From Euzebya rosea (GTDB lineage Bacteria > Actinomycetota > Nitriliruptoria > Euzebyales > Euzebyaceae): a stretch of DNA of 64,000 nucleotides. This document shows, one piece after another, positions 17,026 to 24,695 of the stretch. The stretch is taken from assembly GCF_003073135.1 (NCBI RefSeq), contig NZ_PGDQ01000004.1, positions 387,019 to 451,018 of the forward strand, given 5' to 3'. The notes beneath the pieces were generated by a model that was not told where the DNA came from, ran no database searches, and saw only the letters and a program-made list of their open reading frames with translations. Numbering within the stretch: the first letter of the stretch is position 1; each line of letters opens with the position of its first letter. The position numbers and the translations under genes were made by a program.

Positions 17026-17313
17026 ATGGCGACACGGCTGCCGACGAAGGCTCAGGAGGAGGGGCGCGCAAGGAGCTCGCGGTCGTCAACGTCGTCCGTC
17101 GGTACGGACGATCGCAATCCGGTCCTGCGCACGACGACGTCCTCGCCAGTTCCTGGTCGGAGCGCGACTGACGGGCGCGGCGCCACGGACGTCGCGGACT
17201 ACGTGCGCCAGGTCGTCGACCGGGCCCCACCGCTCTCGGCGGCCCAACGAGAGCTGCTCGCCGACATCCTTCAGCGCCATGACGATGCAGGCACAGCGAG
17301 CGCTCCCGCCTGA
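17026..17313 (+). CDS. Hypothetical protein
   Basis: 95 residues. The first 55 are low-complexity Ser/Thr/Arg; the C-terminal part DVADYVRQVVDRAPPLSAAQRELLADILQ is a compact two-helix motif seen in small plasmid and phage proteins of actinobacteria. The true start may be internal, near GATDVAD. It lies divergent from the relaxase in a decayed region. Function unknown. Confidence 0.4.
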   Translation: MATRLPTKAQEEGRARSSRSSTSSVGTDDRNPVLRTTTSSPVPGRSATDGRGATDVADYVRQVVDRAPPLSAAQRELLADILQRHDDAGTASAPA

Positions 17314-17339
17314 CGCGTGATGTCAGTGCGGGGACGTAC

Positions 17340-17756
17340 GGTCCGGTCGATGACGTCCGGGAGCTGGCGCCCCGCGGCCACTACCTCGCTGCCGAGGTCA
17401 GCCGGCAGCCATCTGCGACGAGGTGGGCTGCGCGGCAACGTGACCTCAGCCACATCGAAGTCAACCCCGACCGGCTCTCCGGCAGCCCCGTGATCGCGGC
17501 TACGCGGAGTCCGGCTGACGACGTCGCCCGGCTCGCAGCTACGGACGACGGCGAGGCGATCCTCTGGGCTGACTACGGTCAGACCGACGAGCAGATCGCT
17601 GATGCGAGGACGTGGTGGGCCGCAGTCACGGGGTACGCCCCTGCTTGCGGCCTGACCAGCCAGGGGCATCGGGCGACTGCTGTTGATCGACGCCAGCTTG
17701 GCGCCGCGCATCGCGACCGTGCTGGCTCCACCGACCCGCTGTGGGGATCCCTCTGA
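17340..17756 (+). pseudogene. DUF433-like remnant
   Basis: The frame from about 17,340 reads GHYLAAEVSR, then DLSHIEVNPDRLSGSPVIAA, DDVARLAA, GEAILWADYGQTDEQIADARTWW and stops at 17,756. The segment IEVNPDRLSGSPVIAATR with DYGQTDEQIADAR is the DUF433 pattern (family xISGTRI/PVxxxLxxL..DYPxLTxExIxxAL). The first possible start codon in this frame is the GTG inside the domain (17490), so the N-terminus is lost or frame-shifted, and the tail after WWAAVTGY looks unselected. Stand-alone DUF433 proteins are often antitoxin-like. Confidence 0.45.
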
Positions 17757-17946
17757 CACACGATGGAGGATCCGTGCATCGTCACCATGGCCGCCGTCGT
17801 TGCCGTTCTGGCCTTCGTGGGCCGCGTCGCGCTCGCTTCGTGGGCCGCTCCGATGTGACCGGTGCGATTCGTCGGCGTCATGGGTGAACCGCGCGTGAGA
17901 TGTCGTTGCCTTGAGGAATCCTCGCTCGAACCCTGACCGAGCGTTG

Positions 17947-17998
17947 CCCCTTGGGGGTATCCACGACTTTGGGTCGTGCCGCAACCTGCCGATATAGT
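17947..17998 (+). promoter_or_regulatory. Promoter region with CCCCTTGGGGGTAT and hairpin before the His-rich membrane protein gene
   Basis: CCCCTTGGGGGTAT (17947-17960) resembles a G/C-tract copper operator of the CsoR kind. CACGAC/GTCGTG arms follow (17962-17978), and a -10-like TATAGT at 17993-17998 stands only four bases before the ATG at 18003, implying a leaderless or nearly leaderless message. The regulator is not known. Confidence 0.45.
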
Positions 17999-18002
17999 CC
18001 GC

Positions 18003-18377
18003 ATGGTGCGCGTGCTCGTGCTCCTCTGCGTGAGCGTCATCGTGGTGACGCAGGGCCTTGGCGTGCTCGTGGCACATCCCCACTTCGACGCCATCGGGGA
18101 CGGTGGGCAACACATCCATTCCTACGTCCCTGATGCCGATGGCCACACCGGGCATCCGGAGGACGCCGCGCCGGCCGAAAGCGAGCACCGGAGGGGGCAG
18201 CCCACCGCGCGCCTGTCCGGCTTGGTGCTGCTCTGGGCTCTGGCGTTCGTCGCAGTTGTGCGCGGCAACCGGTCCGCCGATCAATCAACCGGCCCGGTGA
18301 TGCCCGGCACCCGCGCAGGCCGTCCCCAGAAGCGTCATCCCTCGCGGCTCGCGCTGCTCGCCATCCTCCGGATCTAG
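18003..18377 (+). CDS. His-rich two-TM membrane protein, unknown function
   Basis: 124 residues. An N-terminal helix (VLVLLCVSVIVVTQGLGVLV) is followed by an external loop with many His (HPHFDAIGDGGQHIHSY..DGHTGHPED), then a second helix (LSGLVLLWALAFVAVV) and a basic tail (RAGRPQKRHPSR). His clustering outside the membrane suggests metal contact; this is inference. No family recognised. The apparent copper-type promoter and the surrounding metal genes support a metal-related role. Confidence 0.6.
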   Translation: MVRVLVLLCVSVIVVTQGLGVLVAHPHFDAIGDGGQHIHSYVPDADGHTGHPEDAAPAESEHRRGQPTARLSGLVLLWALAFVAVVRGNRSADQSTGPVMPGTRAGRPQKRHPSRLALLAILRI

Positions 18378-18566
18378 AGGACAGCGGGTCGCCCGGCCCG
18401 TGCTGCTGCGTCCGCACCCGGCGCGCCAGCCCGCCCGGGCGTTCGTCACGCGACCACCCGTGGTTCGCGTGCACCGCTGACCCGCCTCGCTGCATTCGGG
18501 TGCGACCCGCGACCACTGGCTCCTGCCGGATGGTCCCAACGAGTCGCGACCAAGGAACGCATCGCC
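18378..18566. other. Intergenic, no feature seen
   Basis: 189 bases between the His-rich membrane protein and a small secreted protein. Only the ribosome site (AAGGAA, seven bases before ATG 18567) is evident. Confidence 0.3.
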
Positions 18567-18860
18567 ATGACCACCCCCAACCAGATCCGGCGACCGATGC
18601 CGGCCAGCCTCGTGCTGCTCGGCCTGCTCGCCGCGCCCGACGCGGCCCACTCAGCGCTGCAATCCGCACACCCCGCCCCTGACAGCGGTACAGACCAGCC
18701 CGTGGACACGCTGTCACTGTTCGCCTGGCCTATCGAGGTCCTTCGTGACTCCGTCCAGGCCACCAGCCCCGTCGGCCAGACCCAACTCGAACCAGTCGGG
18801 CCTCCGACAGCGTCGCCCCCACTCAACCGACCGTTGTGTCGAGCGGAGGCATCGTCGTGA
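18567..18860 (+). CDS. Small putative secreted protein, unknown
   Basis: 97 residues with a signal-peptide-like start: basic NQIRRP, hydrophobic ASLVLLGLLAA and small residues at DAAHSA. The remainder is Pro/Ser/Thr-rich without recognisable domain. AAGGAA lies seven bases upstream and the stop overlaps the next gene start as GTGA, which supports real translation and coupling. No family recognised. Confidence 0.5.
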   Translation: MTTPNQIRRPMPASLVLLGLLAAPDAAHSALQSAHPAPDSGTDQPVDTLSLFAWPIEVLRDSVQATSPVGQTQLEPVGPPTASPPLNRPLCRAEASS

Positions 18861-19843
18861 TCCCCTCCCGTCAGGTGCCGCTTCGGCCGGGCGATCTCGT
18901 TGCGGTCAGGTCCGCCGAGGACATCATTGCGACCCTTGATGCTGACGGACGGCTTGAAGGACTGCCCTTCATGCCGGAGATGCTCACCTACTGCGGTCAG
19001 ACCATGCGCGTGCACAAGACGGCAAAGGTGACCTGCGACGGCCGGGCTGACCTTCGAGAGATGGATGACGCCGTGTTCCTCTCCGGCGTTCGCTGTGACG
19101 GATCTGCTCACGGCGGATGCCAAGCACGGTGTCTGATCCACTGGAAGGCCGCGTGGCTGGAACGTCTTGACCCCGACAGTGTCCGGGCGCTACCAGGCTG
19201 CGGCGAGCAGCTGACGCCGTCGCAGCGGGAGCGGCTCCTGCCGCTGGTGGCCCCGACCAGACGCAACACCGATGGCGAGAGCCCGGCCCATCTGTGCCAG
19301 GCCACCGAGATCCTTGACGCGACGCGGCCATTGCCATTCACCCGACTGGCGCAGTACCCGCATCACGTGCGCAACTGGGGGCTGCGCCGGCTGGTGAAGG
19401 TCATGCTCGTCGCGCTGGTCAACAAGTACCAGGTCCTCAGCCGCCGGCTCCCACGACGGCTCCAGGTCAACGGGGGCGCGACCTTTCCGGCCGTGCAAGG
19501 CTCCCTTCGGAAGACACCGCCTGCCCCGTTCGAGCTACGACCCGGCGACCGCGTGCGGATCAAGAGCCGAGAGGAGATCGAGGCGACCCTGGACGCGAAC
19601 AACGCCAACCGCGGCCTCATCTTCGATGTCGAGGAACTCCGCTTCTGTGGACAGGAGGCCACCGTGCTCCAACGCGTCGATCGCATCATCGACGAGCGCA
19701 CCGGCAGGATGATCGACTTCAAGTCTGACGCCTACGTGCTGGACGGAATTGTCTGCCCCGGCGACTACCACCGCCTCTGCGCCAGAGGCATCTACTCCTA
19801 CTGGCGCGCCGTGTGGCTGGAGAAGCTCCCGCCAGCGCCGTAG
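18857..19843 (+). CDS. Protein with two copies of a Cys-rich beta-type domain, unknown function
   Basis: 328 residues. Copy 1 (about 7-105) begins LRPGDLVAVRSAEDIIATLD, has TYCGQTMRV in the middle and ends CDGSAHGGC followed by CLIHWKAAWLERL. Copy 2 (about 225-325) begins LRPGDRVRIKSREEIEATLD, has RFCGQEATV and ends CPGDYHRLC..GIYSYWRAVWLEKL. Both share the order RPGD-x-V-x-(I/V)-x-S-x-E-(D/E)-I-x-ATLD, CGQ, Cys pairs and W(K/R)AxWLE. A basic, helical linker (LRRLVKVMLVALVNKYQVLSRRLPRR) joins them. GGAGG stands about seven bases before GTG 18857, which also shares GTGA with the preceding stop; GTG 18836 is less likely. I recognise no characterised family. The Cys pairs look able to bind metal. 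Confidence 0.75.
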   Translation: MIPSRQVPLRPGDLVAVRSAEDIIATLDADGRLEGLPFMPEMLTYCGQTMRVHKTAKVTCDGRADLREMDDAVFLSGVRCDGSAHGGCQARCLIHWKAAWLERLDPDSVRALPGCGEQLTPSQRERLLPLVAPTRRNTDGESPAHLCQATEILDATRPLPFTRLAQYPHHVRNWGLRRLVKVMLVALVNKYQVLSRRLPRRLQVNGGATFPAVQGSLRKTPPAPFELRPGDRVRIKSREEIEATLDANNANRGLIFDVEELRFCGQEATVLQRVDRIIDERTGRMIDFKSDAYVLDGIVCPGDYHRLCARGIYSYWRAVWLEKLPPAP

Positions 19844-19855
19844 GGGGGGGGCAAA

Positions 19856-19880
19856 CGGGTGTCCGGCGACCGGGCACCCG
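19856..19880. terminator. Hairpin between convergent genes
   Basis: Arms CGGGTGTCCGG and CCGGGCACCCG with a CGA loop (one wobble pair) lie between the Cys-rich domain gene (+) and the DUF305 gene (-). No T-run follows, as is common in high-GC actinobacteria, so it is a probable bidirectional terminator. Confidence 0.5.
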
Positions 19881-19924
19881 CTTGACCCAGAGGTGTCGTT
19901 GCCAGGAATATCGCACACCACGTA

Positions 19925-20524
19925 CTACTCGGCTGGGCACTGTCGGTCGGCGGGGCGGTCGAAGTCCGGTACGGGTCGTGTGTTGGCCTCCTCGCGAGTT
20001 GTCGCGGCGCCGTTTTCGGCAATGTCCTCGATCAGCCAGTCCATCTCCAGGATCTCACGGCGCTGGGCTTCGCTGATCGCCACGGCCAGATCGCACACTC
20101 GAACGTCGTCATTGTTGAACCGCTCGGAGCGGGTGATGGCCAAGGAGTGGTGAGGGATCATCGCCTTCATGAACGCGCCGTCATCGACAGTGGCCTGGCT
20201 GCGGTCGAGGGTCACGCCGACGGCGAAGACAAGAAGACTGACCACGACAATGGCGATGTTGACTTTGGTACTGCGGTACATGTTGAGCATCCAGGCGAGC
20301 ATGACCAAGCCCATCGTGCCGCCCATGGTGATTGCCATGAACACGCGGCTCTGGCTGAACCGGACGTGGCTCAGCTCCCACGAGCCGACGAACATGACCC
20401 AGTACATGACCACGATCGCGGTCAGGATCATGGCGCCGAAGCGCAGGTACATGCCCTTCTGCATGCCCGAGCCGTCGTGATCACCGTCGGTTGCGTGGTG
20501 CTGGTCGGCCTGGTCGGATGTCAT
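19925..20524 (-). CDS. DUF305 membrane protein
   Basis: 199 residues. The cytoplasmic start is His/Asp-rich (DQADQHHATDGDHDGSGMQ). Four hydrophobic segments follow (for example MILTAIVVMYWVMFVG and VNIAIVVVSLLVFAVGV), then the DUF305 core FMKAMIPHHSLAITRSE with its HH pair and ISEAQRREILEMDWLI. DUF305 proteins are four-helix, periplasmic or membrane-linked and recur in copper and silver resistance loci; mechanism unknown. GGAG precedes ATG 20524. Upstream on the same strand is a cupredoxin gene. Confidence 0.85.
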   Translation of the reverse strand: MTSDQADQHHATDGDHDGSGMQKGMYLRFGAMILTAIVVMYWVMFVGSWELSHVRFSQSRVFMAITMGGTMGLVMLAWMLNMYRSTKVNIAIVVVSLLVFAVGVTLDRSQATVDDGAFMKAMIPHHSLAITRSERFNNDDVRVCDLAVAISEAQRREILEMDWLIEDIAENGAATTREEANTRPVPDFDRPADRQCPAE

Positions 20525-20719
20525 CAGTTCAGCTCCTGTGCAGTCGGGTTCGGGAACGGTGCAAGGCAATCGCGGGCGAGCGACACCAGATGTCCGCGCC
20601 GCGGGCCATACCCGGATGAGTTGTCGGAATAACCCCTTCTGCCGATGCCGTGGTCCAACGCGTCTCGCCGGTGAGCACGGTGAGGTCGTTCTTCCTGCAC
20701 GACCGGCACCCTGCTCGGC
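20525..20719. other. Intergenic, no feature seen
   Basis: 195 bases between the DUF305 and cupredoxin genes. I see no gene, hairpin or clear promoter. Confidence 0.3.
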
Positions 20720-21163
20720 TCAGGCCGGCTGGACGGTGATCACCATCCCGGAGGCGTAGTGGCCAGGTTGGTGGCAGCCGATGAGGGTGCCGTCCGGGCC
20801 GCCGGTCACGAGCAGTTCGGCCGCCTCGCCGGGCTGGACGGTCACGCCGTCGGCGTCGGAGTCGTCTGTCCCGTGGTCCATGTCGGCCATCTCGGCCATT
20901 TCCTCCTCGTGGGCCTCCTGGGCGGCCTCGTCCCCGACGAACGCGTCGTGGGCGAGGGTGCCCTCGTTGGCGAACTGCACGCGGACGGTCTCGCCGTCGG
21001 CCACGGTGATGTTGGTCGGTTCGAAGGCGATGTCGCGCATCATCACCTCGATGGTTCGGGTTGCTGCGGTGTCGTCGTCGCTGGGGGGCGAGGAGCTGCA
21101 TGCAGTCAGGAGGAGGCAGAGGACGGCGAGGGCCATCCAGAGGACGCGGTGGGTGGTGGGCAT
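20720..21163 (-). CDS. Cupredoxin lipoprotein
   Basis: 147 residues. Signal LWMALAVLCLLLTAC makes it a lipoprotein. Beta segments TIEVMMRDIAFEPTNITVADGETVRVQF lead to GTLAHDAFV (first Cu His), then a Met/Asp/Glu/His insert (EEEMAEMADMDHGTDDSD) and LIGCHQPGHYASGMVITV with Cys, His and Met ligands in type I copper spacing (C-H-x-P-G-H-x4-M). Start ATG 21163 is chosen because GGAG lies about nine bases before it; the upstream ATG at 21172 has none. It sits directly after a copA C-terminal stub, which suggests it was the downstream partner of a lost copper ATPase. Confidence 0.9.
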   Translation of the reverse strand: MPTTHRVLWMALAVLCLLLTACSSSPPSDDDTAATRTIEVMMRDIAFEPTNITVADGETVRVQFANEGTLAHDAFVGDEAAQEAHEEEMAEMADMDHGTDDSDADGVTVQPGEAAELLVTGGPDGTLIGCHQPGHYASGMVITVQPA

Positions 21164-21168
21164 GGTGA

Positions 21169-21249
21169 TCATTCTCCGTCGAAGGTGCGAAGTCGGAGCG
21201 AGTTGCCCGCGATGGACGAACTCCAGGCCGCCATCGCTGCTCCGTGATG
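21169..21249 (-). pseudogene. C-terminal stub of a heavy-metal P-type ATPase
   Basis: Just before the cupredoxin gene, one minus-strand frame reads GAAMAAWSSSIAGNSLRLRT then FDGE and a stop. This is the end of CopA-type ATPases (family AGAAMAxSSVSVVxNSLRLR). Nothing upstream continues the enzyme. It is a remnant separate from the decayed copA at 9,180-10,262 and from the intact CopB-like gene. Confidence 0.65.
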
Positions 21250-21301
21250 AGCGGGTCGAGGTACCCGAGCCCGCGAAGGGGGTCGTCAGTGCGGGGGCCA
21301 G

Positions 21302-21841
21302 TCAGGGCGAAGGCTCGAGCCCGGCCACCAGGTTGAATGATCCGGTGAGCACGTTCAGCGCGACCAGGGCGACGATGTCGAGGATGTCGCGGTCGGACAG
21401 CCCCAGCGCGCGGAGCCGGGCGACGTCGTCGTCGGTGGTCGAGCCCGGGTCGACGTGGACCTGCCAGCCGAAGGCGACGATCTCGGCGAGCCGGGGGTCT
21501 GCGGAGGTTCCCTGCTTCGCCATCGCGATCTCGGCCTCGTTGATTCCAAGGCGGCGCGCGGCGTCGGTATGGGCGGTGAGGCACAGCGCGCAACCGAGGT
21601 TGGACTGCACCGCCAGCGAGATCCGCTCGGTGAGCGTTCGAGTCAGGCGGCTGCGGCCCATCGCACGGGAGAGCTCGAGGTAGCCGATCAGGGTCGAGGG
21701 GGATCCCGCCATGGTGGACACCATCGGCCCGACGGGGCCGCTGCGGGACTCCAGCTGGGCGAGGCGCTCCGCCACGCCTCCGCTGGTGGTGGCGGAGGTG
21801 TGGCGGGGGAAACGGTCGGAGGTGGTGGTGACGGTGGACAT
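21302..21841 (-). CDS. Carboxymuconolactone decarboxylase / AhpD-like protein
   Basis: 179 residues, all-helical. SNLGCALCLTAHTDAARRLGI (Cys-x2-Cys near 84-87, then His) is the AhpD-type peroxidase motif; LTERISLAVQ before it and FNLVAGLEP at the end match the family. Such proteins reduce peroxides or partner redox proteins, but the substrate cannot be told. AAGGAG precedes ATG 21841. It lies in the metal cluster between the cupredoxin and CopB-like genes. Confidence 0.83.
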   Translation of the reverse strand: MSTVTTTSDRFPRHTSATTSGGVAERLAQLESRSGPVGPMVSTMAGSPSTLIGYLELSRAMGRSRLTRTLTERISLAVQSNLGCALCLTAHTDAARRLGINEAEIAMAKQGTSADPRLAEIVAFGWQVHVDPGSTTDDDVARLRALGLSDRDILDIVALVALNVLTGSFNLVAGLEPSP

Positions 21842-21902
21842 GTGGGTGCTCCTTCAGGCGGGGGGCCGGGGGACGGCGTCATCGGGATGTGGGTCCGAGG
21901 GG

Positions 21903-22250
21903 TCATGGGCTCCAGCCCAGCACGGCTGCCCCGAGGGTCAGGGACGCGTACCAGACGAGCAGCGCCTGGAGGACCACGAGTGGGACCAGACGGGGGTGGC
22001 GATGGCTGATCCGGGCGGCCAGCAGCGCGTGGGCGACCCACAGCGCCTGGACCACCAGGACGGCCCAGCCGGGGGCGATCAACCCGGATGCGGAGAAGGG
22101 GAAGAACCAGATGCCGATCAGGGCGGTCCAGCCGATGCCGGCGAGCGCCCGGTCGAGGAGGACGGCACCCCGTGACCGTGGCGCGTGGCCACCGAACCAG
22201 AGCGGTGGCCACGGGCGTGGGGTGGGGGCGACGGGCGGGGCGTGGGTCAC
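21903..22250 (-). CDS. Small membrane protein coupled to the CopB-like ATPase
   Basis: 115 residues, GTG start overlapping the ATPase stop as GTGA, so translation is probably coupled. After a Pro-rich start ([16 protein letters not shown]), three to four hydrophobic segments follow ([54 protein letters not shown]). No family recognised. A stabilising or accessory role to the transporter is inference from the overlap only. Confidence 0.6.
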   Translation of the reverse strand: MTHAPPVAPTPRPWPPLWFGGHAPRSRGAVLLDRALAGIGWTALIGIWFFPFSASGLIAPGWAVLVVQALWVAHALLAARISHRHPRLVPLVVLQALLVWYASLTLGAAVLGWSP

Positions 22251-24376
22251 CGCCGCCCTCCTGGGGTCAGGTCGACGCGGCGCAGCAGCTGGGCGTTGGC
22301 GGCCACGACGATGGTGGACAAGCTCATCAGCGTCGCCCCGACCGCCATCGGCAGGACGAACCCGGCGAAGGCGAGGACGCCAGCGGCGAGCGGGATGGCG
22401 AGCAGGTTGTACCCGGCGGCCCACCACAGGTTCTGGATCATCTTGCGGTAGCTGGCCGCGGACAGGCGGCGCACGCCGAGAACGCCGCGGGGGTCGTCGG
22501 ATGCCAGCACGACGCCGGCGGACTCGATGGCGACATCGGTGCCGGCGCCGATGGCGATGCCGACGTCGGCGCGTGCCAGGGCAGGTGCGTCGTTGACACC
22601 GTCGCCGACCATGGCCACCACGTGGCCGCGGGCTTGAAGCGCCGCGACTGCGGCGTCCTTGTCGGCTGGCAGCACCTCGGCGAAGACCTCGGTGAGGCCC
22701 AGCTCGTCGGCGACCGCCTCTGCCACCTGGCGGGCATCGCCGGTGATCATGCCGACGGTGATCCCCAGGCGCCGCAGCTCGGCGACCGCCTCCCGGCTCT
22801 CCGGTCGGATCTCGTCCTCTAGGGCGAGGCTGCCGAGGACGACGCCGTCGCGGATGACGTGCAGCACGGCGGAGCCGCGTCGCTCCCATCGGCTGATCTG
22901 ACTGGCGAGCGCCTCGGAGATTGCGACGTCCAGCTCGCGCAGCAGTGCCGGACCGCCGACGGCGACGGTGGCCCCGTCGACCTGGGCACGGACACCGCGG
23001 CCGGCGAGCGGCCTGAAGCCGGTTGCCGTAGGCGCACGAAGGCCTCGTGTGGCCGCCGCAGCGACGATGGCGCGGGCGAGGGGGTGCTCGCTGTCGGCTT
23101 CGACCGCGGCGGCCAGGGCCAGGATCTCCTCGTCGTCACCGCTGACGGATGCGACGTCCACAACGGTGTGCGCGCCTCGGGTCAGCGTGCCGGTCTTGTC
23201 GAACAGCACCGCGTCGACGGTGCGCATCTGCTCCAGCGCCAGCCGGTCCTTGACCAGGATGCCGCTGCGGGCGGACTTGGCGGTCGAGATCGACGTCACC
23301 AGCGGAATGGCCAGGCCCAGCGCGTGCGGGCAGGCGATGATGAGGACCGTGACGGCCCGTGTGAGCGCGTTGGCTGGCTGGCCGAGCAGGGTCCAGACCA
23401 GCATGGTGAGGGCACCGCTGGCCAACGCGACGTAGAAGAGCAGCGCGGCGGCCCGGTCGGCGAGGACCTGGGTCCTGGAGCGGGATAGCTCCGCCTCCGC
23501 GACCAGGCGCTGAATGCCGGCGAGGGCCGTGTCGGCGCCGACCGCGTCGACCCGCAGTCGAAGCGCGCCATCCGTGGCGACGCTGCCGGCCACGACGCGG
23601 TCGCCCTCGGCGCGCGCGACGGGGTTGGACTCACCGGTCAGCATTGACTCGTCGACATCGGCGGTGCCGGAGACGATGGTGCCGTCCACTGGGATCCGAC
23701 CGCCGGGGCGGACCAGGACGACGTCAGCCATCCGCAGATCGGCGACCGCGACGCGGATGGTGCTGCCGTCCGCCGACACTCGTTCGGCGTCGTCGGGGAG
23801 GAGCTCGGCAAGGGCGGCGAGCGCGCCGCGGGCCTGGCCGATGGCGCGCATCTCCAGCCAGTGGCCAAGGAGCATGATGACGATGAGGAGGGACAGCTCC
23901 CACCAGACCTCGACAGAGAACCATCCGAGGCTGGCGGCCATGCTCGAGCCGAACGCGACGGTGATCGCCATCGAGATCAGCAGCATCATCCCCGGAGTGC
24001 GCTCGCGTGCCTCGGCGATCCCGCCGGTCAGGAACGGCCAGCCGCCGTAGAGGAACACCAGCGTGCCGAGCACGGGGGAGATCAGCGCGTCACCGGTGAA
24101 GTGCGGGAAGGAGTAACCGAACCACATCTGGAGGTTGTGGCTCATCGCGACGACCGGGATCGCCAGCAGCAGTGAGAACCAGAAGCGGTCGCGGAACAGG
24201 GCGGCGTGGTCACCGTGCCCGGCGTGTCCGGCGTGTCCGGCGTGCGCGTCGTGATCAGGGGTGTGGGTGACGGTCAGGTCGGCGGGGGCGGCCCCGTGGT
24301 GGGCAGGGCCGTGGTGGGCGGCCCCGTGGTGGGCAGGGCCGTGGTGGACAGGATCTGGTGTTGTGGTGGTGCGCAT
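22247..24376 (-). CDS. copB: CPH-type copper-translocating P1B ATPase (CopB-like)
   Basis: 709 residues. The N-terminus (about 1-60) is His-rich ([10 protein letters not shown] repeats, [14 protein letters not shown]) in place of HMA domains. Eight TM helices follow the usual plan. [16 protein letters not shown] (near 349) has CPH rather than CPC, which defines the CopB subclass; DKTGTLT (near 392) holds the phosphorylated Asp; [25 protein letters not shown] and [10 protein letters not shown] are all present. The frame is complete, so this is the only intact copper exporter of the window. ATG 24376 gives the His-rich start; longer frames are unlikely. It faces an HMA-like gene across a 116-base divergent promoter region. 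Confidence 0.93.
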   Translation of the reverse strand: MRTTTTPDPVHHGPAHHGAAHHGPAHHGAAPADLTVTHTPDHDAHAGHAGHAGHGDHAALFRDRFWFSLLLAIPVVAMSHNLQMWFGYSFPHFTGDALISPVLGTLVFLYGGWPFLTGGIAEARERTPGMMLLISMAITVAFGSSMAASLGWFSVEVWWELSLLIVIMLLGHWLEMRAIGQARGALAALAELLPDDAERVSADGSTIRVAVADLRMADVVLVRPGGRIPVDGTIVSGTADVDESMLTGESNPVARAEGDRVVAGSVATDGALRLRVDAVGADTALAGIQRLVAEAELSRSRTQVLADRAAALLFYVALASGALTMLVWTLLGQPANALTRAVTVLIIACPHALGLAIPLVTSISTAKSARSGILVKDRLALEQMRTVDAVLFDKTGTLTRGAHTVVDVASVSGDDEEILALAAAVEADSEHPLARAIVAAAATRGLRAPTATGFRPLAGRGVRAQVDGATVAVGGPALLRELDVAISEALASQISRWERRGSAVLHVIRDGVVLGSLALEDEIRPESREAVAELRRLGITVGMITGDARQVAEAVADELGLTEVFAEVLPADKDAAVAALQARGHVVAMVGDGVNDAPALARADVGIAIGAGTDVAIESAGVVLASDDPRGVLGVRRLSAASYRKMIQNLWWAAGYNLLAIPLAAGVLAFAGFVLPMAVGATLMSLSTIVVAANAQLLRRVDLTPGGRR
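24291..24348 (-). repeat. 30-bp tandem repeat encoding HHG units in the CopB-like N-terminus
   Basis: Two nearly perfect 30-bp copies encode four HHG(P/A)A units; a shorter 9-bp repeat nearby (24218-24245) encodes HAG units. Such slippage-prone arrays can change the number of metal-binding His. Confidence 0.8.
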
Positions 24377-24492
24377 GACGGCAGCATGCGGTGCCTCGCC
24401 GTCCATCGACTGTCCAGCCGCTGTCCACGCCGCCGGGCTGCGGTGCCGGAGCCGACAGGCCCCGGACATTCCCACGCGGCAACGTCGGTGTC

Positions 24493-24693
24493 ATGGACGA
24501 GCTCGAGCTGATCGTCGTGGGTGTCGACGACCGCGAATCCCTCCGGCGGGTCAGTGCATGCATCCGCGACGTCGAGGGCGTCGTCACGCTGCTGGTCGAC
24601 GCCCGCACGGGCCGGGTCCGCATGGGTGGCACCGCCTCCCGCGACGCGGTCTGCCGGGCGATCGTCGAGGCAGGCTTCCGCATCGAGCCGTGA
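24493..24693 (+). CDS. HMA-fold protein without the CxxC metal site
   Basis: 66 residues with the beta-alpha-beta plan of copper chaperones: ELIVVGVDDRESLRRVSACIRDVEGVVTLLVDARTGRVRM then SRDAVCRAIVEAGFRIEP. Where CopZ-type proteins have MxCxxC, it reads VDDRES. One Cys lies in the first helix and one in the second, so ordinary Cu(I) chelation is unlikely. It is divergent from the CopB-like gene and its stop is 2 bases from the convergent regulator stop. It may be a diverged chaperone or sensor domain; the start ATG 24493 is the natural one. Confidence 0.65.
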   Translation: MDELELIVVGVDDRESLRRVSACIRDVEGVVTLLVDARTGRVRMGGTASRDAVCRAIVEAGFRIEP

Positions 24694-24695
24694 CC

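Noticed and set aside
17271..18284. A 337-codon minus-strand frame over 17,271-18,284
   Set aside because: It is antisense to the His-rich membrane protein and the DUF433 remnant; its translation shows no hydrophobic or domain pattern.
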